From Cladorhizidae sp. MBARI D1340-BT2 (taxonomy: Eukaryota; Porifera; Demospongiae; Poecilosclerida; Cladorhizidae), in assembly GCA_028752905.1 (NCBI GenBank), contig JAQNBH010000003.1:23685989-23749988 (forward strand): 64,000 bases of DNA, read 5' to 3'. The translations under genes and the position numbers were made by a program. The notes under the pieces are model-generated. The model was not told the origin of the DNA. It saw nothing but the letters and a program-made list of their open reading frames with translations, and did not search any database. Shown here in pieces: positions 12,617-22,832 of the stretch; the first letter of the stretch is position 1, and every line of letters begins with the position of its first letter.

Positions 12617-12830
12617 TGTAGTGGGCTTATGAACTTATGAATAACTGTTGTCATACACCAAACATTACATCATGAAGTTAGTAATCACACCACACACACA
12701 ACCAGGTGATTCCACCACACACCACAATCAGGTGATTGATATTCTGGATATAGGTAATGACATTCACCTCAATGGAATTCACTCATGCCGTTTTGAATTC
12801 TTATCAAGTGTAATTTAGCAATCCACTAAA
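12617..12830 (+). repeat. 5' LTR
   Basis: Starts TGTAGTGG and ends CCACTAAA, so the ends form an imperfect inverted repeat (TAGTGG/CCACTA). It differs from the 3' LTR at three places: gtgggctt versus gtggactt, acaaccagg versus acaatcagg, and ataggtaat versus atagttaat. It contains an internal imperfect direct repeat (about 12684-12711 and 12712-12737), each half CA-rich and ending in caggtgatt. I could not identify a convincing TATA box or polyadenylation signal. Confidence 0.93.
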
Positions 12831-12831
12831 T

Positions 12832-12846
12832 TGGTGACCCTGACGT
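12832..12846 (+). promoter_or_regulatory. Primer-binding site, tRNA-Trp type
   Basis: TGGTGACCCTGACGT lies one base after the 5' LTR. From knowledge of the family, animal tRNA-Trp 3' ends call for TGGTGACCCCGACGT, so there is one mismatch (T for C). CsRn1 and Kabuki elements are known to use tRNA-Trp, while most other gypsy groups use different tRNAs. This would prime minus-strand DNA synthesis. Confidence 0.75.
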
Positions 12847-12863
12847 TTGTGAAGTAGATCTTC

Positions 12864-13538
12864 ATGGCGCATGAGCATGCTGTTTCTCTCAAGTTGCTTC
12901 CATTCTGGACCACTCAACCCAGAAGCTGGTTTGCACAGGCAGAAGCACAGTTTGTCATCAGGGAAATTGTCAATGATGACACCAAGTACTACTACATCAT
13001 AGCCTCCCTGCACCAAGACACTGCTTCCAGACTCCTGGACCTCTTGGATAACCCACCAGGGGAAGGAAAATATCAAACCATCAAAGCAAGACTCCTGGAT
13101 ACGTTTGGGTTATCTGAAATGGAGAGAGCCTCTCAACTGCTACATATCCACAACCTGGGGGCTACCAAACCATCCGAGCTCATCGATGAGATGCTATCCT
13201 TACTAGGCAATCACCCACCTTGCTTACTCTTCAGACAATTATTCCTGGAGAGACTGCCCGAAGATATCAGGACCCAACTGGTTGCAGTTAAACACGAGAA
13301 TTGTAGGGCTATGGCTAAACATGCAGACCTGCTCTGGTCCGCAAAAGAAGTAGCCACCACCAACACATTGGAGGCACCTTTAGTAACGAACTCTGTTTTT
13401 TCCAAGAAGAAGACATCTGCCACCCCTACTACCTTCAAACCAAAATACTGTTTTTATCACTGGAAGTGGGGGAAGGACGCCAAGAGATGTCTAGAGCCTT
13501 GTGCGTGGCCAGTAAAAGAGCAGGCCAGCCACAAGTAA
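12864..13538 (+). CDS. gag: Gag-like protein of the LTR retrotransposon
   Basis: A 224-residue protein from the first ATG after the primer-binding site. Residues about 10-160 resemble the capsid-like region of animal gypsy elements (PFWTTQPRSWFAQAEAQF near residues 13-30, then a helix-rich stretch), a region I associate with family DUF7041. Residues 196-213 form a zinc knuckle with spacing C196-x2-H199-x9-C209-x3-C213. This is the CHCC type typical of CsRn1-like elements rather than the common CCHC. A lysine-rich patch (KKK, 181-183) precedes it. The frame is intact and ends with TAA at 13536-13538, whose last base begins a pol-frame ATG. The expected role is particle assembly and packaging of element RNA. 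Confidence 0.9.
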   Translation: MAHEHAVSLKLLPFWTTQPRSWFAQAEAQFVIREIVNDDTKYYYIIASLHQDTASRLLDLLDNPPGEGKYQTIKARLLDTFGLSEMERASQLLHIHNLGATKPSELIDEMLSLLGNHPPCLLFRQLFLERLPEDIRTQLVAVKHENCRAMAKHADLLWSAKEVATTNTLEAPLVTNSVFSKKKTSATPTTFKPKYCFYHWKWGKDAKRCLEPCAWPVKEQASHK

Positions 13539-13540
13539 TG
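13536..13540 (+). promoter_or_regulatory. TAATG overlap of gag stop and possible pol start
   Basis: The gag stop TAA and an ATG in the pol frame share a base. Pol lies in the -1 frame relative to gag, and that frame stays open well upstream (beyond 13,330). Two routes to Pol are therefore possible: stop-start reinitiation at TAATG, or -1 frameshifting in the overlap. I found no textbook slippery heptamer in the correct phase; the T-runs at 13396-13401 and 13451-13455 are imperfect candidates. Confidence 0.5.
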
Positions 13541-14203
13541 GCAGCAGTGGCTGGCCTAAAAGACTGCTTGGTTTTTGTACTGGATAAGACGACGAAAAGG
13601 CGCTTCTTGGTGGATACGGGAGCGGAGGTTAGCGTGGTGCCTGTGACGGGGGTGGAAAGCAGAACAAGGAAACCTGGAACATCTCTGCAGGCAGCCAATG
13701 GAAGCAGGATCAAATCTTTTGGAACCAGGAAACTCACCCTACACTTCAATTCAGGTATTTACCACTGGGAATTCGTTGTGGCTCAAGTGAGCAAGCCATT
13801 GTTGGGGGCGGATTTTTTAAAGGCCAATAAATTGCTAGTGGACATGGCCAACAAGCATCTTGTGGATGCTAGCACCTTTTGCACCTCACCTCTTGGACAT
13901 ACCTCCATGTTAGCTCCACATTTGGGTACAATTACTCACCCCATCAACAAGTCCAAGGTGGTAATTGCTAATTATCCAGCCATTACAACAACTCAGTTCC
14001 ACCAACCCTTTCCCAAACATGGAGTAGAGCACTTTATCACCACCCATGGTCCTCCCTTGTTTGCAAAGGCTAGAAGGTTACCTCTTGATAAGCTCAAGGT
14101 AGCTAGGAAAGAATTTTCCAACATGGTCAGTCTGGGCATCATCAGACCCTCTTCCAGCCCATGGGCCTCGCCTTTACATATGGTCCCTAAAAGTTCAGGA
14201 GGG

Positions 14204-14206
14204 TGA
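14204..14206 (+). other. Premature TGA in reverse transcriptase
   Basis: The stop follows the SSGG of the early RT block and precedes [10 protein letters not shown], so it removes the RT catalytic domain and everything after it. The flanking frame is unchanged on both sides, which points to a single-base substitution rather than an indel. Confidence 0.92.
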
Positions 14207-16339
14207 AGACCTTGTGGGGATTATAGGAGGCTCAACCAGGTCACACTCCCAGATAGGTACCCTGTCCCTCACATACAGGACTTTTCAGCACACCTGTCTG
14301 GGAAAACCATTTTTTCAAAGATTGATTTGGTCAGGGGCTACCATCAGATCCCCATGGCACAGGAAGACATAGCTAAAACAGCAATCATAACACCTTTTGG
14401 GTTGTTTGAGTTCTTGAGGATGCCTTTCGGCCTCAGGAATGCTGCTCAGGCATTCCAGAGGTTGATGGATGTCACCTGCAGAGACCTTCCTTTTGTGTTC
14501 ACCTATATCGATGATTTGTTAGTAGCTAGTGAGAATGAGACTGAGCATTTGAAGCATCTAAAAATTCTGTTTGACAGACTAGAACAGAAGGGATTGGTGG
14601 TAAACCCTGCAAAGTGCCAGTTTGGTTGCATTGAGATTGATTTCCTAGGTCATCATATTACACAGCAGGGTAGCCGTCCCCTTGACCAAAAGGTACAAGC
14701 TATCAGGGAGTTCCCAAAACCCATGAACATCAAAGGTTTGCAAGAATTTGTTGGAATGATTAACTTTTATAATAGATTTTTACCACATTCTGCCAATGTT
14801 CTTGCTCCGCTGTACCAAGCCATTGGGAAAAAGAGTAAATCCATTAGAAAGATCTCATGGTCTGATGACATGGATGGTGATTTTGATCGGGCCAAGGAGA
14901 TGCTAGCTAGTGCCACCATGCTGAACCACCCTGTCCCAGCAGCACCCATAGCCCTTACAACTGATGCTTCGGAGACTGCCATTGGTGCTGTTCTAGAGCA
15001 GAAGATTAAGGGAGATTGGCAACCTTTAGCTTTCCTGAGCAAGAAACTTAAAACTGCAGAACAGAAGTACAGCACATATGACAGAGAGCTGTTAGCTATT
15101 TATTTGGGCATTAAGCATTTCAAGTACTTCTTGGAGGGCAGAGAATTCAGCATTTTTACCGATCACAAGCCGCTCACCTTCAGCTTAACCAAAATATCTG
15201 AGCCAGGACCCGCTAGACAACAGAGACAATTAAGCTTCATAGCTGAGTTCTCGTCAGACATCAGGCATGTTGCAGGAAAATACAATGTTGTGGCTGATGA
15301 TCTGTCTAGACACAGTGTGAACATGTTGAGCAGCACAGACATTGATTTTACAGACATGGCTAGAGATCAGATTTCTGAAAATGTAGCTGCTGAAGTGGCT
15401 GATAGTAGTCTGGTGCTGGACTGGGTACCATTGGGTGACTCGGAAGCAAAGCTTTTATGTGACACTTCCCTAGGGAACCCTAGACCCGTGGTACCAAATT
15501 CTTGGAGAAAAAGGATTTTTGACTTGGTTCATGGTTTATCCCACCCATCTATACGAAATACTAGAAGAATTGTATCTGCCAAGTTTGTATGGCCTCACAT
15601 GAACAATCAGGTTGGAACTTGGGCCAAGACGTGTGTACCCTGCCAAAAAGCCAAAACCATCCAACATTCCAAAACTACCCCTGCACACATTCCAGTTCCA
15701 GACAGGAAGTTTGACCACATTCATGTGGACCTTGTTGTAGGACCACTACCTCCCTCACAGGGGTTTCAGTACCTTTTCACTGTTGTGGATAGAACCACTA
15801 GATGGGCTGAAGCGTTTCCTCTAAAAGATACCTCAGCAGACAGTTGTATCCAAGCTCTGCTGGGTTGGATTGCAAGGTTTGGCATGCCTAGTCACATCAC
15901 CTCTGACAGAGGATCTCAATTCACATCTAGACTATGGCTTGGCATTGCTAAAAGCTTAGGATGCACCCTCCACCATACCACCGCTTACCACCCTCAGGAA
16001 AATGGTATGGTGGAGAGGTTCCACAGAAACCTGAAGGAAGCCTTAAAAGCCAGGTTGCTGGATAATGATTGGGTCCTGGCTTTACCTTGGGTTATGTTAG
16101 GGATCAGGACTGCCCCTAAAGAGGATTTGAACTGCTCGGCTGCAGAAATGGTATTTGGATCAGCAATAACTGTCCCTGGAGAATTTATATCACCAACTCA
16201 TAGGCGCCATGATTCACCTACTAGAAAAATGTTGCCTACCAATACCGAATTTCACGGTAACTCTAAGTGTGCAACCATTAAAGCCTTGGATACGGCTGCC
16301 TTTGTATTTGTGAGAGTGGACAGGCACAAAACACCCCTG

Positions 16340-16342
16340 TGA
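16340..16342 (+). other. Premature TGA after the integrase core
   Basis: The stop sits between HKTPL and KPYEGPF, at the start of the GPY/F-like C-terminal region that helps integrase multimerise and choose targets. The same frame continues open to 16678. The codon could have arisen from CAA or CGA by C-to-T or combined change; the ancestral base cannot be told from one copy. Confidence 0.88.
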
Positions 16343-16539
16343 AAACCATATGAGGGTCCCTTCAGAGTGGTTGGGAGGTGTGATAAAACAGTTACCATTG
16401 TGAGGAAAAACAAGGAAGACGTCATATCTATAGACAGACTTAAACCTGCCTACCTAGATAATCATGTCTACCCTCCTACAACACCCTTACAGGTGGGACT
16501 TTCTCCTACCAATTCTCCATCCTCCTCATCCACGCCATG

Positions 16540-16623
16540 CCCTACACTCGCCTCACCAAGCCCTACACTCGCCTCACCAAGCCCTACACTCGCCTCACCA
16601 AGCCCTACACTCGCATCACCAAG
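16540..16623 (+). repeat. Four 21-bp repeats in the pol C-terminal tail
   Basis: Four head-to-tail copies of a 21-bp unit (ccctacactcgcctcaccaa plus g) encode repeated LASPSPT-type heptapeptides. The last copy has cgcatc for cgcctc. The length keeps frame, so the Ser/Pro-rich tail can lengthen or shorten without breaking the protein. It looks like a disordered linker before the final TRYGRTIKP motif. Confidence 0.9.
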
Positions 16624-16684
16624 CCATACACCTCCCTATGTCACAAGATATGGTAGGACTATTAAGCCTACTCATTGAGGTTCT

Positions 16685-16694
16685 GGGGGAGTTG
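16685..16694 (+). promoter_or_regulatory. Probable polypurine tract
   Basis: A short purine run gggggag followed by ttg directly precedes the 3' LTR. This is where plus-strand priming is expected. It is shorter than many gypsy tracts, so the call rests mainly on position. Confidence 0.6.
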
Positions 16695-16908
16695 TGTAGT
16701 GGACTTATGAACTTATGAATAACTGTTGTCATACACCAAACATTACATCATGAAGTTAGTAATCACACCACACACACAATCAGGTGATTCCACCACACAC
16801 CACAATCAGGTGATTGATATTCTGGATATAGTTAATGACATTCACCTCAATGGAATTCACTCATGCCGTTTTGAATTCTTATCAAGTGTAATTTAGCAAT
16901 CCACTAAA
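16695..16908 (+). repeat. 3' LTR
   Basis: Same length (214 bp) and ends as the 5' LTR, with three substitutions between them (about 98.6% identity). The next four bases are the right copy of the target duplication. Confidence 0.93.
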
Positions 16909-16912
16909 ACAC
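16909..16912 (+). repeat. Target-site duplication, right copy (acac)
   Basis: Matches 12613-12616. The satellite sequence then continues with tgagagatacc exactly as in uninterrupted units. Confidence 0.85.
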
Positions 16913-19850
16913 TGAGAGATACCTATCTTGCAAGTCCATTACAGTGAAGTGTGCAGAATATATGGATGTTTGGTATCAACAGAGAGCACTTGGAGAGTCC
17001 TATCTTAATAGCTATATATCAAGTCTATTCAGTGAAGTGTGGATAATCTACGAAGCTAACATGTTTAGCATCAAGTAAGAGTACAATTCATAACTGCCCT
17101 AATTAACAAGACCAAAGTCCCAGATTTGGTCAACTGATAGAGAAGGCCCTTATCTGCAACATGTGAACAGATTATCAATAAATGCAGTGGTTTTTCACAG
17201 GCAGGCCACCGCTTTGGCAACTGGAGAAAACGCCAGGAAAAATCCCAAACCTTACCACTTCAAATCACCATAACTTGCTAATACTTAGAGTACTCAAAAT
17301 TTTGGTACGTACAAAAGACAGATAATTAGAAGGGCTATCCGGTGATATAAAATTATCTTTTGGGGGTAAAGTGTAGAAAAGTTATGAGCTTCACGGCAAA
17401 AAACCCCAATATTTTTGGGGGGAAAATGAGAAACATATAGACCAAATTAGGGCAAATATCAAGATAGAGAACACATAATGAAACCTATCATTCGAATCAT
17501 ATCAAGTCAAGTCCATTACAGTGAAGTGTGCAGAATATTATGGATGTTTGATATCAACAGAGAGCACAGAGAGAGACCTATCTTAATAGCTATATATCAA
17601 GTTTATTCAGTCAAGTGTGGAGAATCTATGAAGCTAACCTGTTTAGCATCAAGAGAGAGCAGAGAGAAACCTATCTTGTGATTCTATCAAGTCCATTACT
17701 GTGAAGTATGCAGAATATACGGATGTTTGGTATCAAGAGAGAGAACAGAGAGAGGCCTACCTTTAGAGCTATATATCAAGTCTATTCAGTGAAGTGTGGA
17801 GAATCTATGAAGCTAACATGTTTATCTCAAGATAGAGAACACTGAGAGATACCTATCTTGCAAGTCCATTACAGTGAAGTGTGCAGAATATATGGATGCT
17901 TGGTATCAAGAGAGAGCACTTGGAGAGTCCTATCTTAATAGCTATATATCAAGTCTATTCAGTGAAGTGTGGATAATCTACGAAGCTAACATGTTTAGCA
18001 TCAAGTAAGAGTACAATTCATAACTGCCCTAATTAACAAGACCAAAGTCCCAGATTTTGTCAACTGATAGAGAAGGCCCTTATCTGCAACATGTGAAAAG
18101 ATTATCAATAAATGCAGTGGTTTTTCACTGGCAGGCCACCGCTTTGGCAACTGGAAAACGCCAGGAAAAATCCCAAACCTTACCACTTCAAATCACCATA
18201 ACTTGCTAATATTTTTAGAGTACTCAAAATTTTGGCACGTACAAAAGACAGATAATTAGAAGGGCTATCCGGTGATATAAAAATTATCTTTTGGGGATAA
18301 AGTCTAGAAAAGTTATGAGCTTCAAGGCCCAAAAAAACAATATTTTTGGGGGGAAAATGAGAAACATATAGACCAAATTAGGGCAAATATCAAGATAGAG
18401 AACACATAATGAAACCTATCATTCGAATCATATCAAGTCCATTACAGTGAAGTTTGCAGAATATTATGGATATTTGATATCAACAGAGAGCACAGAGAGA
18501 GACCTATCTTAATAGCTATATATCGAGTTTATTCAGTGAAGTGTGGAGAATCTATGAAGCTAACCTGTTTAGCATCAAGAGAGAGCAGAGAGAAACCTAT
18601 CTTGTGATTCTATCAAGTCCATTACTGTGAAGTATGCAGAATATACGGATGTTTGGTATCAAGAGAGAGAACAGAGAGAGGCCTACCTTTAGAGCTATAT
18701 ATCAAGTCTATTCAGTGAAGTGTGGAGAATCTATGAAGCTAACATGTTTAGCTCAAGATAGAGAACACTGAGAGATACCTATCTTGCAAGTCCATTACAG
18801 TGAAGTGTGCAGAATATATGGATGTTTGGTATCAAGAGAGAGCACTTGGAGAGTCCTATCTTAATAGCTATATATCAAGTCTATTCAGTGAAGTGTGGAT
18901 AATCTACGAAGCTAACATGTTTAGCATCAAGTAAGAGTACAATTCATAACTGCCCTAATTAACAAGACCAAAGTCCCAGATTTTGTCAACTGATAGAGAA
19001 GGCCCTTATCTGCAACATGTGAACAGATTATCAATAAATGCAGTGGTTTTTCACTGGCAGGCCACCGCTTTGGCAACTGGAAAACGCCTGCAAAAATCCC
19101 AAACCTTACCACTTCAAATCATCATAACTTGCTAATACTTAGAGTACTCAAAATATTGGCACGTACAAAAGACAGATAATTAGAAGGGCTATCCGGTGAT
19201 ATAAAAATTATCTTTTTGGGGTAAAGTGTAGAAAAGTTATGAGCTTCACGGCAAAAAACCACAATATTTTTGGGGGGGAAATGAGAAACATATAGACCAA
19301 ATTAGGGCAAATATCAAGATAGAGAACACATAATGAAACCTATCATTCGAATCATATCAAGTCCATTACAGTGAAGTGTGCAGAATATTATGGATGTTTG
19401 ATATCAACAGAGAGCACAGAGAGAGATCTATCTTAATAGCTATATATCAAGTTTATTCAGTGAAGTGTGGAGAATCTATGAAGCTAACCTGTTTAGCATC
19501 AAGAGAGAGCAGAGAGAAACCTATCTTGTGATTCTATCAAGTCCATTACTGTGAAGTATGCAGAATATACGGATGTTTGGTATCAAGAGAGAGAACAGAG
19601 AGAGGCCTACCTTTAGAGCTATATATCAAGTCTATTCAGTGAAGTGTGGAGAATCTATGAAGCTAACATGTTTAGCTCAAGATAGAGAACACTGAGAGAT
19701 ACCTATCTTGCAAGTCCATTACAGTGAAGTGTGCAGAATATATGGATGCTTGGTATCAAGAGAGAGCACTTGGAGAGTCCTATCTTAATAGCTATATATC
19801 AAGTCTATTCAGTGAAGTGTGGATAATCTACGAAGCTAACATGTTTAGCA

Positions 19851-20601
19851 TCAAGTAAGAGTACAATTCATAACTGCCCTAATTAACAAGACCAAAGTCC
19901 CAGATTTTGTCAAATGATAGAGAAGGCCCTTATCTGCAACATGTGAACAGATTATCAATAAATGCAGTGGTTTTTCACTGGCAGGCCACCGCTTTGACAA
20001 CTGGAAAACGCCTGCAAAAATCCCAAACCTTACCACTTCAAATCACCATAACTTGCTAATACTTAGAGTACTCAAAATATTGGCACGTACAAAAGACAGA
20101 TAATTAGAAGGGCTATCCGGTGATATAAAAATTATCTTTTTGGGGTAAAGTGTAGAAAAGTTATGAGCTTCACGGCAAAAAACCACAATATTTTTGGGGG
20201 GGAAATGAGAAACATATAGACCAAATTAGGGCAAATATCAAGATAGAGAACACATAATGAAACCTATCATTCGAATCATATCAAGTCCATTACAGTGAAG
20301 TGTGCAGAATATTATGGATGTTTGATATCAACAGAGAGCACAGAGAGAGACCTATCTTAATAGCTATATATCAAGTTTATTCAGTGAAGTGTGGAGAATC
20401 TATGAAGCTAACCTGTTTAGCATCAAGAGAGAGCAGAGAGAAACCTATCTTGTGATTCTATCAAGTCCATTACTGTGAAGTATGCAGAATATATGGATGT
20501 TTGGTATCAAGAGAGAGCACTTGGAGAGTCCTATCTTAATAGCTATATATCAAGTCTATTCAGTGAAGTGTGGATAATCTACGAAGCTAACATGTTTAGC
20601 A
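19851..20601. repeat. Short 751-bp unit missing one two-monomer block
   Basis: The spacing to the next anchor is 173 bp short. Near 20461-20525 the sequence passes from the second dimer (tccattactgtgaagtatgc) straight into third-dimer sequence (gagagagcacttggagag), so exactly one dimer was removed. This is the expected product of unequal crossing-over or replication slippage between homologous dimers. The related unit at 22450-23373 is full length. Confidence 0.9.
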
Positions 20602-22473
20602 TCAAGTAAGAGTACAATTCATAACTGCCCTAATTAACAAGACCAAAGTCCCAGATTTTGTCAACTGATAGAGAAGGCCCTTATCTGCAACATGTGAACA
20701 GATTATCAATAAATGCAGTGGTTTTTCACTGGCAGGCCACCGCTTTGGCAACTGGAAAACGCCTGCAAAAATCCCAAACCTTACCACTTCAAATCATCAT
20801 AACTTGCTAATACTTAGAGTACTCAAAATATTGGCACGTACAAAAGACAGATAATTAGAAGGGCTATCCGGTGATATAAAAATTATCTTTTTGGGGTAAA
20901 GTGTAGAAAAGTTATGAGCTTCACGGCAAAAAACCACAATATTTTTGGGGGGGAAATGAGAAACATATAGACCAAATTAGGGCAAATATCAAGATAGAGA
21001 ACACATAATGAAACCTATCATTCGAATCATATCAAGTCCATTACAGTGAAGTGTGCAGAATATTATGGATGTTTGATATCAACAGAGAGCACAGAGAGAG
21101 ATCTATCTTAATAGCTATATATCGAGTTTATTCAGTGAAGTGTGGAGAATCTATGAAGCTAACCTGTTTAGCATCAAGAGAGAGCAGAGAGAAACCTATC
21201 TTGTGATTCTATCAAGTCCATTACTGTGAAGTATGCAGAATATACGGATGTTTGGTATCAAGAGAGAGAACAGAGAGAGGCCTACCTTTAGAGCTATATA
21301 TCAAGTCTATTCAGTGAAGTGTGGAGAATCTATGAAGCTAACATGTTTAGCTCAAGATAGAGAACACTGAGAGATACCTATCTTGCAAGTCCATTACAGT
21401 GAAGTGTGCATAATATATGGATGTTTGGTATCAAGAGAGAGCACTTGGAGAGTCCTATCTTAATAGCTATATATCAAGTCTATTCAGTGAAGTGTGGATA
21501 ATCTACGAAGCTAACATGTTTAGCATCAAGTAAGAGTACAATTCATAACTGCCCTAATTAACAAGACCAAAGTCCCAGATTTTGTCAACTGATAGAGAAG
21601 GCCCTTATCTGCAACATGTGAACAGATTATCAATAAATGCAGTGGTTTTTCACTGGCAGGCCACCGCTTTGGCAACTGGAAAACGCCTGCAAAAATCCCA
21701 AACCTTACCACTTCAAATCATCATAACTTGCTAATACTTAGAGTACTCAAAATATTGGCACGTACAAAAGACAGATAATTAGAAGGGCTATCCGGTGATA
21801 TAAAAATTATCTTTTTGGGGTAAAGTGTAGAAAAGTTATGAGCTTCACGGCCAAAAACCACAATATTTTTGTAGGGGAAATGAGAAACATATAGACCAAA
21901 TTAGGGCAAATATCAAGATAGAGAACACATAATGAAACCTATCATTCGAATCATATCAAGTCCATTACAGTGAAGTGTGCAGAATATTATGGATGTTTGA
22001 TATCAACAGAGAGCACAGAGAGAGATCTATCTTAATAGCTATATATCAAGTTTATTCAGTGAAGTGTGGAGAATCTATGAAGCTAACCTGTTTAGCATCA
22101 AGAGAGAGCAGAGAGAAACCTATCTTGTGATTCTATCAAGTCCATTACTGTGAAGTATGCAGAATATACGGATGTTTGGTATCAAGAGAGAGAACAGAGA
22201 GAGGCCTACCTTTAGAGCTATATATCAAGTCTATTCAGTGAAGTGTGGAGAATCTATGAAGCTAACATGTTTAGCTCAAGATAGAGAACACTGAGAGATA
22301 CCTATCTTGCAAGTCCATTACAGTGAAGTGTGCAGAATATATGGATGCTTGGTATCAAGAGAGAGCACTTGGAGAGTCCTATCTTAATAGCTATATATCA
22401 AGTCTATTCAGTGAAGTGTGGATAATCTACGAAGCTAACATGTTTAGCATCAAGTAAGAGTACAATTCATAAC

Positions 22474-22832
22474 TGCCCTAATTAACAAGACCAAAGTCCC
22501 AGATTTTGTCAAATGATAGAGAAGGCCCTTATCTGCAACATGTGAACAGATTATCAATAAATGCAGTGGTTTTTCACTGGCAGGCCACCGCTTTGGCAAC
22601 TGGAAAACGCCTGCAAAAATCCCAAACCTTACCACTTCAAATCACCATAACTTGCTAATACTTAGAGTACTCAAAATATTGGCACGTACAAAAGACAGAT
22701 AATTAGAAGGGCTATCCGGTGATATAAAAATTATCTTTTTGGGGTAAAGTGTAGAAAAGTTATGAGCTTCACGGCAAAAAACCACAATATTTTTGGGGGG
22801 GAAATGAGAAACATATAGACCAAATTAGGGCA
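22474..22832. mobile_element. MITE-like segment with 10-bp terminal inverted repeats inside the satellite unit
   Basis: This 359-bp segment begins TGCCCTAATT and ends AATTAGGGCA, a perfect 10-bp inverted repeat. It lies inside a 388-bp stretch that splits a monomer, with ATCAAG on both sides (left gcatcaagtaag, right atatcaagatag). It has no protein coding worth the name and is AT-rich with internal inverted repeats, as in non-autonomous DNA transposons. The ATCAAG copies do not abut the inverted repeats (19 bp lie between on the left, 3 bp on the right), so they may not be a true target duplication. The superfamily is not recognisable. Some copies carry a one-base change (TACCCTAATT, for example near 34486, 37257, 39104 and 40029). 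Confidence 0.6.
22646..22764. repeat. Nested inverted repeats inside the TIR-bounded segment
   Basis: CATAACTT (22646-22653) pairs with AAGTTATG (22757-22764); inside it GATAATT (22698-22704) pairs with AATTATC (22729-22735); at the centre TATCCGGTGATA (22713-22724) has TATC/GATA arms. A perfect 8-bp palindrome GAGTACTC also lies between. The arms are not exactly concentric. The set recurs in the units examined, though some copies read ccgatgata or ccaaaatttt variants. A cruciform or structured transcript is possible, or these may be relics of a transposon. Confidence 0.55.

Larger units (their letters stand above)
13538..16678 (+). pseudogene. pol: Pol polyprotein (protease, RT, RNase H, integrase), interrupted by two TGA codons
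   Basis: One frame holds all domains. Protease: active-site DTGA at 13613-13624, with LLGADFL further on. Reverse transcriptase: first catalytic Asp at 14324, YIDD at 14504-14515. RNase H: acidic residues at 14963 (TDAS), 15086 (RELLA), 15161 (TDHKPL) and 15296 (ADDLSR). Integrase: HHCC zinc finger (His at 15530 and 15542, Cys at 15632 and 15641) and a DD35E core with Asp 15728, Asp 15905 and Glu 16013, followed by a GPY/F-like region (KPYEGPF, from 16343). The tail ends TRYGRTIKPTH at 16678. TGA codons at 14204-14206 (between RT blocks, just before [10 protein letters not shown]) and 16340-16342 (just before KPYEGPF) break the frame; no frameshift is needed to read through all domains. All catalytic residues checked are present, so the damage looks recent. 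Confidence 0.93.
12617..16908 (+). mobile_element. CsRn1-like Ty3/gypsy LTR retrotransposon, complete but with a broken pol
   Basis: A 4,292-bp element with 214-bp LTRs, a tRNA-Trp-like primer-binding site, a gag frame, a pol frame (protease, reverse transcriptase, RNase H, integrase) and a short purine run before the 3' LTR. The protease-RT-RNaseH-integrase order is that of Ty3/gypsy (Metaviridae). The CsRn1 assignment rests on the C-x2-H-x9-C-x3-C Gag knuckle and the primer site, both known traits of that group. No env-like frame is visible. LTRs differ at 3 of 214 positions, indicating a recent insertion. Two in-frame TGA codons interrupt pol, so this copy should not move on its own. It is the only copy in the window. 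Confidence 0.95.

Noticed and set aside
14327..14329. A TTG at 14327 as the start of a separate RT-integrase gene
   Set aside because: The codon lies inside RT directly after the first catalytic Asp; the frame continues upstream to the TGA at 14204, so this is the same interrupted pol.
12804..15724. Reverse-strand frames opposite gag and pol (12804-13076, 13211-13438, 13435-13749, 14767-15075, 15163-15357, 15536-15724)
   Set aside because: They are antisense shadows of well-supported gag and pol domains.
22500..22530. Hammerhead ribozyme (a ctgatagaga or atgatagaga stretch in each unit)
   Set aside because: The required CTGATGA core and paired GAAA with cleavage-site arrangement are not present on either strand.
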